Source: Paenibacillus lutimineralis
Lineage (GTDB): Bacteria > Bacillota > Bacilli > Paenibacillales > Paenibacillaceae
Direction of reading: 5' to 3'
DNA: 64,000 bases
NCBI RefSeq assembly: GCF_003991425.1
Contig: NZ_CP034346.1
Location: 4,873,501-4,937,500, forward strand
Part shown: positions 57,001 to 64,000 of the stretch, in pieces
Layout: each line of letters begins with the position of its first letter
How positions within the stretch are numbered: the stretch's first letter is position 1
The notes under the pieces: generated by a model
Database searches by the model: none
What the model saw: only the letters and a program-made list of their open reading frames with translations
Told to the model about the DNA's origin: nothing
Translations under genes and position numbers: made by a program

Positions 57001-57450
57001 ATGAACATACGTAAAGCGACGATCGATGAAGCAGGTTATTTAAGCGAGCTTTCATTTCGTTCAAAGGCCTACTGGGGTTACAGCGAAGCCTTTATGGAAG
57101 CCTGTCGCGAGGATTTAACCATCTTGCCTGAGGATATCTTAGCTTCTATTATTTTTGTTCTGGAGGATGAGAAGGTCATCAAGGGTTTTGTAGGGCTGGA
57201 GATCGAAGACGATTCCTGTTTGTTAAGTAATTTATTTATTGATCCAAATGAGATAGGAAAAGGATACGGAAGACAGCTATGGCAGCATATGCTCGAGGTC
57301 GCAAAAGGACTAAACGCGCACTCCATTTTAATCCATAGCGATCCATATGCGGAGGATTTTTATCTGGCGATGGGAGCAAGACGAATTGGAGAAATCGAAT
57401 CAACTGTTTTTGAAGGAAGAAAGCTCCCGCTGTTGGAGATACCTATCTGA
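57001..57450 (+). CDS. GNAT family N-acetyltransferase
   Basis: A 149-residue acyl-CoA-dependent acetyltransferase. The N-terminus MNIRKATIDEAGYLSELSFR and the acetyl-CoA-binding loop FIDPNEIGKGYGRQLWQHML (R/QxxGxG/A type) are clear, and the end YLAMGARRIGEIES is typical. The substrate cannot be inferred. AAGGAG is 7 bases before the ATG. It is on the same strand as the next two genes, but with gaps of 60-95 bases. Confidence 0.9.
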   Translation: MNIRKATIDEAGYLSELSFRSKAYWGYSEAFMEACREDLTILPEDILASIIFVLEDEKVIKGFVGLEIEDDSCLLSNLFIDPNEIGKGYGRQLWQHMLEVAKGLNAHSILIHSDPYAEDFYLAMGARRIGEIESTVFEGRKLPLLEIPI

Positions 57451-57509
57451 AAGTAATGCAATAATATGCTAAATGAAAGAATATATTGCAAAATGAGGTG
57501 ATCATTCAA

Positions 57510-57977
57510 ATGGTACATACATCGTTTCTATTTCTCGCAGCAACCCAGCCCAATCGCTGGTTCATGAATTCTATCGCGCTATGGGGATTCATATTGCTAG
57601 GAATGATGTGCATCGGCGGATTTTTCATGTTCCGCAAGTTCCTGAAAGTACTGCCTAAGGCAGACGGCAAGTCCAAGCTGGACTGGCAGAACCATTGGGT
57701 GGAGACGAGCCGCCATCTATGGAATGAAGACAGCAAGGCCTTCCTGGATATGCTGGTTCAACCAGTTCCAGGCCCGTTCCGCGACATCGCCAAGCATTCC
57801 ATCGCTGCGGAAATCGGTAGAATTGCCTTGGAAGAGCATGCCAATGCCGTTACGCAGGAGCATTGCATCAAAGGCTATATTTCTGCGACGCCGAAGCGAG
57901 ACAATAAGTTTCTCATTACTTTTCTGGAGAAGAATCAAATTGATTATAAGCCCTATCAACATTTAATGAATAAATAA
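57510..57977 (+). CDS. DUF2621-like small membrane protein
   Basis: A 155-residue protein with one N-terminal membrane helix (SIALWGFILLGMMCIGGFFMF) and a cytoplasmic domain that begins LDWQNHWVETSRHLWNEDS. It resembles the uncharacterised DUF2621 family found in Bacillus and relatives; a protochlorophyllide-reductase-like fold has been suggested for such domains. No catalytic motif is evident. The track-length frame could start 8 codons earlier, but ATG 57510 has GAGGTGATC just upstream. Confidence 0.7.
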   Translation: MVHTSFLFLAATQPNRWFMNSIALWGFILLGMMCIGGFFMFRKFLKVLPKADGKSKLDWQNHWVETSRHLWNEDSKAFLDMLVQPVPGPFRDIAKHSIAAEIGRIALEEHANAVTQEHCIKGYISATPKRDNKFLITFLEKNQIDYKPYQHLMNK

Positions 57978-57998
57978 TGTCTATAGAGAATTCAAATT

Positions 57999-58044
57999 AC
58001 AGCACCCCTTAGCTATGCATCGAGCTTACCGGGATGCTGTTTTC
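57999..58044 (+). terminator. Likely terminator after the DUF2621-like gene
   Basis: ACAGCACCCC pairs with GGGATGCTGT (one mismatch) across a 22-base loop, followed by TTTTC. Confidence 0.6.
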
Positions 58045-58071
58045 ATTATTTATAGAAAAGGAGGAAGTTAG

Positions 58072-59055
58072 TTGAGATATGCAATCCTTGGCGGAAGTGG
58101 ATTTATTGGCAGCGCTCTGACCGAATATTGGCTTAGCAAAGGGCATGAGATCATAATCGTCACCCGTCGTAATTCGCATCAACAAGCTCCTCGCAACGAA
58201 TCCACTTCGCGGCAGTTATCCTACTATACGTGGAACGATATAAATCAGGACCCGCTCCTGCTTCGGGGGCTAGATGGCCTCGTTAATCTGGCTGGCGCGA
58301 CAATTAGTCAGCGCTGGACCCGGAGAGCGAAGCAGCAGATCATGGATTCACGCTTGCAAACAACCCAGGCTCTGGGGCGCTGGATCAATATGCTAGGAAA
58401 TGAGGCTCCGAGAGTCATTGTACAAGGCTCTGCAGTCGGTATATACGGCACTTCGCTTACCGAGGAATTCACGGAGCATTCTCCTAACTCTGCTAGGGAT
58501 TTCCTTGCCAGAGTTACAACCTCCTGGGAAGAGACGGCCCTACAAGGCATTCTGCAATCTTTCAGCGACCAATATGCAGAACTCGGTCATGAGGGGAAGT
58601 TAGCGAATGTTACAGGGCCTCGTCTTGTTCTACTACGCACCGGTGTAGTGCTGGGAAATCAGGGCGGTGCATACCCGATGATGCGGCTCCCTTTCCTGCT
58701 TGGAGCAGGAGGCCGAATCGGCACAGGCAAGCAATGGGTTCCTTGGATTCATATCGATGACCTTGTCTCGCTTATCGATTACTGTGTAACCTGTTCAGAA
58801 ATATTGGGTCCCGTTAATGCGGTCAGTCCAAATCCGGTGACGAATGAACAATTCGGACGCGCTATCGCCCGTGTCCATCATCGCCCTTTCTGGCTCCCAC
58901 TCCCCACCTTTGCACTTAGATCAGTACTCGGAGAAATGTCCCTACTGCTGCTCGAAGGACAACGAGTCATACCACAGGCAGCTTCTTCGTCCGGCTTCAT
59001 ATTTACTTTCCCTCATTTGGAAGCGGCCCTTACTGATCTCAAACAGAGGAACTAG
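58072..59055 (+). CDS. TIGR01777 family NAD-dependent epimerase-like protein (YfcH type)
   Basis: A 327-residue short-chain dehydrogenase-like protein with the Rossmann motif GGSGFIGSALTEYW at the N-terminus, LVNLAGATISQRWTRRAKQQI (family signature), VQGSAVGIYG with the Ser-Tyr pair, and the C-terminal DUF1731-like segment (PFWLPLPTFALRSVLGEMS) carrying EGQRVIPQ. The biochemical role of this family is unknown. The start is TTG, chosen because AAAGGAGGAAG lies directly upstream and no better start exists. Confidence 0.9.
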   Translation: MRYAILGGSGFIGSALTEYWLSKGHEIIIVTRRNSHQQAPRNESTSRQLSYYTWNDINQDPLLLRGLDGLVNLAGATISQRWTRRAKQQIMDSRLQTTQALGRWINMLGNEAPRVIVQGSAVGIYGTSLTEEFTEHSPNSARDFLARVTTSWEETALQGILQSFSDQYAELGHEGKLANVTGPRLVLLRTGVVLGNQGGAYPMMRLPFLLGAGGRIGTGKQWVPWIHIDDLVSLIDYCVTCSEILGPVNAVSPNPVTNEQFGRAIARVHHRPFWLPLPTFALRSVLGEMSLLLLEGQRVIPQAASSSGFIFTFPHLEAALTDLKQRN

Positions 59056-59102
59056 AGTTGCGAAGTCGAAATCTACACAACGCAAAGACCTGCTCGCTAC
59101 AA

Positions 59103-59148
59103 AATTCATCCCCGGTTGATCCTGATCGGATCAGACCGGGGATGAATT
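59103..59148. terminator. Bidirectional terminator-like palindrome between convergent genes
   Basis: AATTCATCCCCGGT pairs perfectly with ACCGGGGATGAATT, and inside it GATCC pairs with GGATC, giving a stem of about 19 bp. It lies between the ends of the epimerase gene (plus) and the FHA gene (minus). T tracts are poor on both sides. Confidence 0.65.
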
Positions 59149-59214
59149 CAAGATTTTGTGCCAAACCCGCTTCCCGATCTACTTCGTAATTATCAGCGGA
59201 CATTTGAGAGGTTC

Positions 59215-60996
59215 TTACGTTGCGTTTCCCATGCATAACTTGTAGGTGCTATCAGCAATCAGAAAGATATCCCCCGGTTCCAATGGGTATTCCTTATACG
59301 GGGCAATAAGCTCTCCCTTAAGCAATGTGCCGTTGCGGGAGCCAAGATCCTTAATACTACAGCCCTCTTTGCGCAACATCAGTTCGACATGCGCTCGCGA
59401 TACACCTACCGCCCGCTCGATATACCCGGCGACCTCCTCAGAACGGCCAATCACGAGGCTACCTAGCTTCAAAGTGATAATTTCTGGCCTATACGCCTGC
59501 TCTCCCTCCGCGCCATATCTCTCGAGACGATAAGATTCTGTTGGAGATGGTATTTTGGGTGGAGCATCCATACGACTTAGCAGCACTGTTGCAGGCTGGG
59601 GTATCGGTTCTTCTGTTACAGGAGGCGAGTTAGATGCGCCCGTAGTCATTCCACTTTGTTCCATGGATCGACTCTGGACCTGTGCTAAGGATCTTGAATT
59701 CGGTATGACCAAAGAAGATTCCGACTCATCCCTTTGTTGCCCAAGGTTCATAACCTCCGGCCATACAGGCATCTGTCTATATGTATCCTGATTAGTATCT
59801 TGCTTCCGCGTGCTGCCTCCAACTGCTCTGTCCTGCCTCCCCCATCCTCCGTTCCAAGGCTCCTTCCAGTTTTCAGGTTCATCCTCATCTGCTGCTTCGT
59901 CTCCGGAAGAACGCCGGCTTAAGCGACTAATGACTTCAGATACACTTCCAGTCATCGGATCGAACCGACCCTTGCGTAAGAGCAGCAATATGACAATTAG
60001 AATAAGCGTAATGCCAATACAAGTATAGAGTCCCCATGAGCTTGGAGCATCTAGATAGATAAATTTCCAACAGAACGCTACAGACAGCAAGGTACCCAGC
60101 AAATAATATGTAAATTTGCTGCTTTTTTTAATCGGCTCACTCTCGTCATCATCCGTATCCATTGTAGGAGTACTCCACATTCCTGCGAATGACGGCTTTA
60201 GATCGAGATCCGTCCGATCTTTATCATTCCCCCTGCGGTTCATCCCCCCAGCCTTTGCAGGCTCATGTTGCTGTACAGGATTTTGTCTGTCATGAGGCTT
60301 CATCTGCGCGGAACGTTCCGGTGACTGAACGTATTCTTTAATCATGAACGACGAATCTGTGCGCCCCCGTCTGGTGTCATCCCCACTGATCATGTCTACA
60401 TCCATAGCCTCTGATCTATGTCCGCCCAACAGATCAAGCAGCATCGTTTTCAGCGATGATGTAGAGAATAGTTCATCCCCGCAGAAGCTGACAATTCTCT
60501 GAATTCCGCTGCCTTCAACAGCGGTTACGCTGCTCAAAATACGGGTAATCAAGGTTAGCAGTGAAAGTCCTAGCCGCTCCTGACCAGCCGTCGATTCATA
60601 TCTTGGAACATAGGTTAGGTACAACATCGCCGAAGCGAGTGGCTCTTCAACGAATATATAATCCTCATCTATGATGAAATTGGAGGGAGACAGCATATAT
60701 TGATGGCTATCGTCCAAGATCGCGACAATTTGCAGCAGTAGACTATAGAACTCCTGTGCGCTCAGCTTGTCATTCTTCAAGCATTGGGACAGCATACGCT
60801 TACCGGTAATCTCATAATGAAGATTAACCTCAAAATCAATCTCACGAAGGTCAACCGGAAGCAAGCCAGGAATCTCCACTGAGGCCAGCATTGTATGCTG
60901 AACTCGATTAATATCCTTGGATTTCAGCCCGCCCTCTGCCTTCAAAATCATGTAGGTACCGCCATTCCTCATAAAATCAACTTTATACGCCGGCAT
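59215..60996 (-). CDS. FHA-domain membrane protein with DUF6382-like N-terminus
   Basis: A 593-residue protein. The N-terminal 200 residues (MPAYKVDFMRNGGTYMILKA...) resemble the DUF6382 domain found in FHA proteins of Bacillota. Two membrane helices stand in the middle (FTYYLLGTLLSVAFCWKFIYL and YTCIGITLILIVILLLL), then a low-complexity linker, and a C-terminal FHA domain (LVIGRSEEVAGYI, VSRAHVELML, DLGSRNGTLLKG) that reads as phosphothreonine-binding. The FHA would be cytoplasmic. It is 18 bases downstream of the prepilin peptidase gene, so a role in phosphorylation-dependent control of the Tad apparatus is likely. GGAGGGAGG precedes the ATG. Confidence 0.88.
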   Translation of the reverse strand: MPAYKVDFMRNGGTYMILKAEGGLKSKDINRVQHTMLASVEIPGLLPVDLREIDFEVNLHYEITGKRMLSQCLKNDKLSAQEFYSLLLQIVAILDDSHQYMLSPSNFIIDEDYIFVEEPLASAMLYLTYVPRYESTAGQERLGLSLLTLITRILSSVTAVEGSGIQRIVSFCGDELFSTSSLKTMLLDLLGGHRSEAMDVDMISGDDTRRGRTDSSFMIKEYVQSPERSAQMKPHDRQNPVQQHEPAKAGGMNRRGNDKDRTDLDLKPSFAGMWSTPTMDTDDDESEPIKKSSKFTYYLLGTLLSVAFCWKFIYLDAPSSWGLYTCIGITLILIVILLLLRKGRFDPMTGSVSEVISRLSRRSSGDEAADEDEPENWKEPWNGGWGRQDRAVGGSTRKQDTNQDTYRQMPVWPEVMNLGQQRDESESSLVIPNSRSLAQVQSRSMEQSGMTTGASNSPPVTEEPIPQPATVLLSRMDAPPKIPSPTESYRLERYGAEGEQAYRPEIITLKLGSLVIGRSEEVAGYIERAVGVSRAHVELMLRKEGCSIKDLGSRNGTLLKGELIAPYKEYPLEPGDIFLIADSTYKLCMGNAT

Positions 60997-61014
60997 CCAA
61001 GCCTCCCTCCTTCC

Positions 61015-61524
61015 CTAAGAAAAAGTCAAAATCGCATACACAGCCCCCGGGAGAACCGCTAGCATAAACGGCATCTGCAATTGCTTCTTAGCCCCAGCTT
61101 GGACTGGACCTAAGCTGTGCAGAATCAGAATTCCGAACAAGCTATGCATGACATTGCGAATTCGCATAATTAACTCCCTCCGGAGGAGCAATATGACCAT
61201 CCCGAGCACACCCGCAGCTAGAATAGAATACATAAGGATGGATAAAGTCAAGCTAACACCGAGCCACGCCCCAATTGCACCAAATAACTTGACATCGCCT
61301 CCTCCTACAGCCCTGAACAAATACATGATGAACATCAGTCCAAAGCCAGCTGCAGCCCCTTTCATCGCAAATAGAATTCCTTCAATTCCCCCGGTTACAG
61401 CATGATACGCCAGACCGATAATGAACCCGCTAAGCGTGATCTTATTGGGTATCTTCATCGACCTAACATCTGTAATGAATGCCGTAATCAACATAGCCAT
61501 ACAACCCCAATACTCCAATGTCAT
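61015..61524 (-). CDS. A24 prepilin peptidase (CpaA/TadV-like)
   Basis: A 169-residue integral membrane aspartic protease that processes Flp/Tad prepilins. Both catalytic Asp regions are present: TDVRSMKIPN near residue 19-28 and GGGDVKLFGAIGAW near residue 75-88. About five or six membrane segments; no methyltransferase domain, as usual for TadV/CpaA. Start ATG 61524 is preceded by GAGGGGGAC. Operon with the TadE-like gene (73 bases upstream). Confidence 0.92.
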   Translation of the reverse strand: MTLEYWGCMAMLITAFITDVRSMKIPNKITLSGFIIGLAYHAVTGGIEGILFAMKGAAAGFGLMFIMYLFRAVGGGDVKLFGAIGAWLGVSLTLSILMYSILAAGVLGMVILLLRRELIMRIRNVMHSLFGILILHSLGPVQAGAKKQLQMPFMLAVLPGAVYAILTFS

Positions 61525-61597
61525 AGCCGTATGTCCCCCTCGTTCAAATCTTGATTATCAGTCCGCATTCCAGCCAGCATATGGCCTGGTTTACGTA

Positions 61598-62599
61598 TTA
61601 TTTGCGTGGGCTCTCAACATCGAACTGAGCTGTTGTCTTCAGCCCGTCCTCAGTCTCGATGATAAAAGTCCATGTGCCGGGTGTTGTGTTCCCACCTACC
61701 AACCAACTCCATTCCACTCTGCCGTTCTCATCCGCAGTCGCATCCCCTAAATATTTGGCCTGACTTACACCGCTCTTGTAGTACACAGTGAGTTTAGCTG
61801 TTGTTCCCGGTTTAATCAGGGCTGCAACGAGGGCTCGATGCCCGGCGTAGGCTGGCTCCGGCTTGGACAGAATTACTGCAGGCTGGCCTTCACCGTCCTC
61901 TCCATCCCCACCTCCCTGATCAAGCTCATTCGTATCTCCGATCCATAAGCGCTCCATAGCCTTCGCTTGTAGCCTGATCGGTTTCTGGGTGAATGGCATT
62001 CGGATCGGTAATTCATAGCTGATCTCCAGGCCGAAATAAGGTGTTCGTCCGCTTTTGAAATCAGGAACTATTACACGATTCACGTGTAGCCTGTCCTCAT
62101 TTAGTTTCGTATCTGCCACAAAAGGATGAAGCAGAGGCTTGATCACGGGATCCAGAACAGCTTCCAGAACATTATTTTTCAGATTTTGCAAAGGCTCGTC
62201 CCCTTTTCGGGCTGCGGCCCTGATCCAATCTGAGAGTGGTTCTGGTAGAGCATCGGCATACTGACCCGCCCATTCCTCCAGCGACAGGCTCGGCATCCTC
62301 CAGCCCGATCCCGACTCGCTTTTCGCTGCGTCGCCCTCTTCATCGCTCGAAATAGCAGAGACCGCCAATGCAACCGGATATATATGAGAGGACACCTGTT
62401 TCACTGCATTTGATGCTACTATCTGCATCTGACTAGAGATCACTGTCATCTGAATCATGTAAATAAAGAAAAATATAACGATAATAAATACCGGCATGAC
62501 CATAGCAGCTTCAAGGACAATGCTGCCTTGAGAATCCCTGCGCCGAATCGGAGGAGGTTCTATCGAATCAATAGGAGAAGTCCGTTTGTTTATCGACAT
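61598..62599 (-). CDS. TadE-like pseudopilin family protein with C-terminal extension
   Basis: A 333-residue protein with an N-terminal basic leader (IRRRDSQGSIVLEAAMVMPVFIIVIFFF), the GSxxLExA motif and single hydrophobic helix typical of TadE-like pseudopilins. Glu after the helix start is the usual fifth residue of the mature form, so the nearby prepilin peptidase may cut between Gly and Ser. The remaining 270 residues are extracellular, ending with a beta-sandwich-like part (LTVYYKSGVSQAKYLGDATADENG) that looks like an Ig-type domain. Most TadE proteins are about half this length. It overlaps the upstream gene by 32 bases. Confidence 0.8.
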   Translation of the reverse strand: MSINKRTSPIDSIEPPPIRRRDSQGSIVLEAAMVMPVFIIVIFFFIYMIQMTVISSQMQIVASNAVKQVSSHIYPVALAVSAISSDEEGDAAKSESGSGWRMPSLSLEEWAGQYADALPEPLSDWIRAAARKGDEPLQNLKNNVLEAVLDPVIKPLLHPFVADTKLNEDRLHVNRVIVPDFKSGRTPYFGLEISYELPIRMPFTQKPIRLQAKAMERLWIGDTNELDQGGGDGEDGEGQPAVILSKPEPAYAGHRALVAALIKPGTTAKLTVYYKSGVSQAKYLGDATADENGRVEWSWLVGGNTTPGTWTFIIETEDGLKTTAQFDVESPRK

Positions 62600-64000
62600 A
62601 ATATCGACTTCCTTCCACTCTTCCTTTCAAGGCCCCGGAAGCTCCCAATGTCCTCGCTACTCCTGGCAGGAACCATAGTGGCATCGAGATACTTACTCCT
62701 CCTTTTAAATAAGTTGCGCGCTGTTCTACTGGAACTCCGGTATTCATCCGAATCAACCCCAGCATCCGTGACAGCCTCCGCTCACTCGGGCCATGCATCA
62801 GCAGAAAGATTCGCAAATGATCCCTATAGGTCAGCTTCACCTTCATAAAATCACTAAGCTGAATACTCCCTTCTTTGGTTAGCATCAGCATATCTTTTAC
62901 AGCATGTTCGATCCCATACAGTAAGGCAGCCGCAAGAATTAATAGCGGATTACCTTTGTTCAAATTTTTCAGCAATCCTTCCATCGTCCGAATTGCCAGT
63001 CGTAGCGCGAAGATCTCCCCATAGGCAGCGGCGATATTCCCCGTCGGATTATGGAATCCGTACAATATGTATTCAACCTCCTGCTTCCCGGGCATGAACG
63101 AATCTCCTATAGTGTCAATCGCCCCTGACCCTTCACTACCTATCAATTCGTCTAACGTGCTGATATCGAGTAGCGGAAAGTAATGTACAACATACTCTCC
63201 CTGAAAAGCTGCATCGGTCATGGATTGAAGTACGAGAGATAATCCGCCAAAGAAGACATCCATACCGCCCATCGCTTCAGCACCGGCATCGGCCGGGTCG
63301 TCCCCTGGACCCATCAACGCTTCCTCTCCCGATGAGAGAGATTGATTAAACTCTAGATTGTCGTTATAGAAGGTCTGCAGCTCATCAAATTGCTTCTGTG
63401 CATCTTTGAATTTATCCTTGAGTGCGGAAATTTTGCCGATCAATCCCTTGGCATCCTGTAGTGCTGTCTCAGCTTGATGCTCGATCGTCTTACGTTCCTG
63501 ATCAGAAGAACGGTGCTGCTCGAGCCGTCTTTTGTTATCCTCAAGAACATTGCTGCTGCCTGAGTCCACATATTTACGTAAATAAGCGCCTGTCGAGCGG
63601 TCAAGGCTATCTACGGCTGAGTACAATGACGAATCTGAGATTGAAGCTGACAGGACCGAGCTTTCTATGCCTAGAAAGGAACCTACCCCGGCATAAAACG
63701 AAGTAAAGTCAGCCTCTTGTTGACCGATATCCCCCTCCAGATCTGCCAGCAGTTCAGCAGATAGAAGAAGCGAACCGCTCTGTTTGCGAATAGCGGCGAT
63801 CTCATCATCGGCTGCTACTGTCTCGTTATTGCCGAGACCTTCATGCGCTGCCACCTCATTGTAGCCATCAAGCACGGGACGTTGTTCCGCCTCTTCAATT
63901 GTCCTCTTCATCTGATCATTTATTACGATAACTTCTTGGAGCAGCTTCTTCGCTTCAGGAAGCAGCACTGCATGCCGCTCTGAAGATTTCTGTCCACTGC
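62568..64000 (-). CDS. Large Tad-locus protein, 5' end outside the window
   Basis: The frame is open to base 64000, so the N-terminus is missing; about 477 residues are seen. There is a long Glu/Gln/Asp-rich coiled-coil part (KRRLEQHRSSDQERKTIEHQ and ALKDKFKDAQKQFDELQTFY), then a more globular region with a hydrophobic stretch (NPLLILAAALLYGIEHAVKDML) and a C-terminal end FLPGVARTLGASGALKGRVEGSRYYV. No named family is recognised. Position next to TadE and a prepilin peptidase, and the mixed coiled-coil layout, suggest a pilus-assembly or surface protein of the Tad system (a TadG-like role). Confidence 0.65.
   Translation of the reverse strand, partial: SGQKSSERHAVLLPEAKKLLQEVIVINDQMKRTIEEAEQRPVLDGYNEVAAHEGLGNNETVAADDEIAAIRKQSGSLLLSAELLADLEGDIGQQEADFTSFYAGVGSFLGIESSVLSASISDSSLYSAVDSLDRSTGAYLRKYVDSGSSNVLEDNKRRLEQHRSSDQERKTIEHQAETALQDAKGLIGKISALKDKFKDAQKQFDELQTFYNDNLEFNQSLSSGEEALMGPGDDPADAGAEAMGGMDVFFGGLSLVLQSMTDAAFQGEYVVHYFPLLDISTLDELIGSEGSGAIDTIGDSFMPGKQEVEYILYGFHNPTGNIAAAYGEIFALRLAIRTMEGLLKNLNKGNPLLILAAALLYGIEHAVKDMLMLTKEGSIQLSDFMKVKLTYRDHLRIFLLMHGPSERRLSRMLGLIRMNTGVPVEQRATYLKGGVSISMPLWFLPGVARTLGASGALKGRVEGSRYYVDKQTDFSY

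Overview
The window looks like a chromosomal stretch from a low-to-mid GC Gram-positive spore-former of the Paenibacillus/Brevibacillus type. The basis is strong AGGAGG-type ribosome sites, GTG/TTG starts, Bacillus-like housekeeping proteins (PanD, transketolase, PurU, endonuclease IV, a MoxR/DUF58/von Willebrand operon, a Tad-type prepilin locus) and dense families of degenerate intergenic repeats. The species cannot be fixed from the sequence alone.

Layout. 1-2694: a YhcH-family gene (cut by the window edge) and an RraA-like gene in one operon, then an M20 peptidase with its own terminator. 3122-31889: a biosynthetic locus of about 29 kb, all on the minus strand, read from right to left: panD; a 4048-residue NRPS (FAAL-ACP-C-A-PCP-C-A-PCP-C-A-PCP plus a C-terminal extension); three consecutive CPBP-family membrane proteins; a 3413-residue PKS/NRPS hybrid (KS-ACP-C-A-PCP-C-A-PCP-C); a BtrH-like protein; a type II thioesterase; and a free-standing acyltransferase. 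The KS module has no acyltransferase of its own, so the discrete one probably serves it in trans. Specificity pockets read from the adenylation domains give Ile (or Val), Ser, Ser, then one C2 ketide, then an unassigned (perhaps aromatic) residue and Gly. The product should be an N-acylated lipopeptide with an unreduced beta-keto unit inside the chain. No thioesterase domain ends the line: it ends in a condensation domain, and the BtrH-like protein is the best candidate for a release or transfer step. Two long copies of one intergenic repeat, in opposite orientation, bracket the second half of this locus.

32566-37900: a family 2 glycosyltransferase, then transketolase with a downstream nucleoside phosphorylase (ppnP), then about 1.4 kb of gene-free DNA filled with degenerate repeats. 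37976-51583: a minus-strand operon of eight genes (large exported membrane protein, ABC ATPase, ABC permease, coiled-coil/Gly-Ser-rich membrane protein, MoxR ATPase, DUF58 protein, two von Willebrand factor A membrane proteins). 51767-53861: purU and nfo. 53962-54272: the wreck of a two-component system. 54436-59055: plus-strand genes for a membrane-anchored alpha/beta hydrolase, a GNAT acetyltransferase, a DUF2621-like protein and a TIGR01777-type epimerase. 59215-64000: a minus-strand Tad-type locus with an FHA-domain protein, a prepilin peptidase, a TadE-like protein and a large protein cut by the window end.

No rRNA, tRNA, transposase or CRISPR array was recognised.
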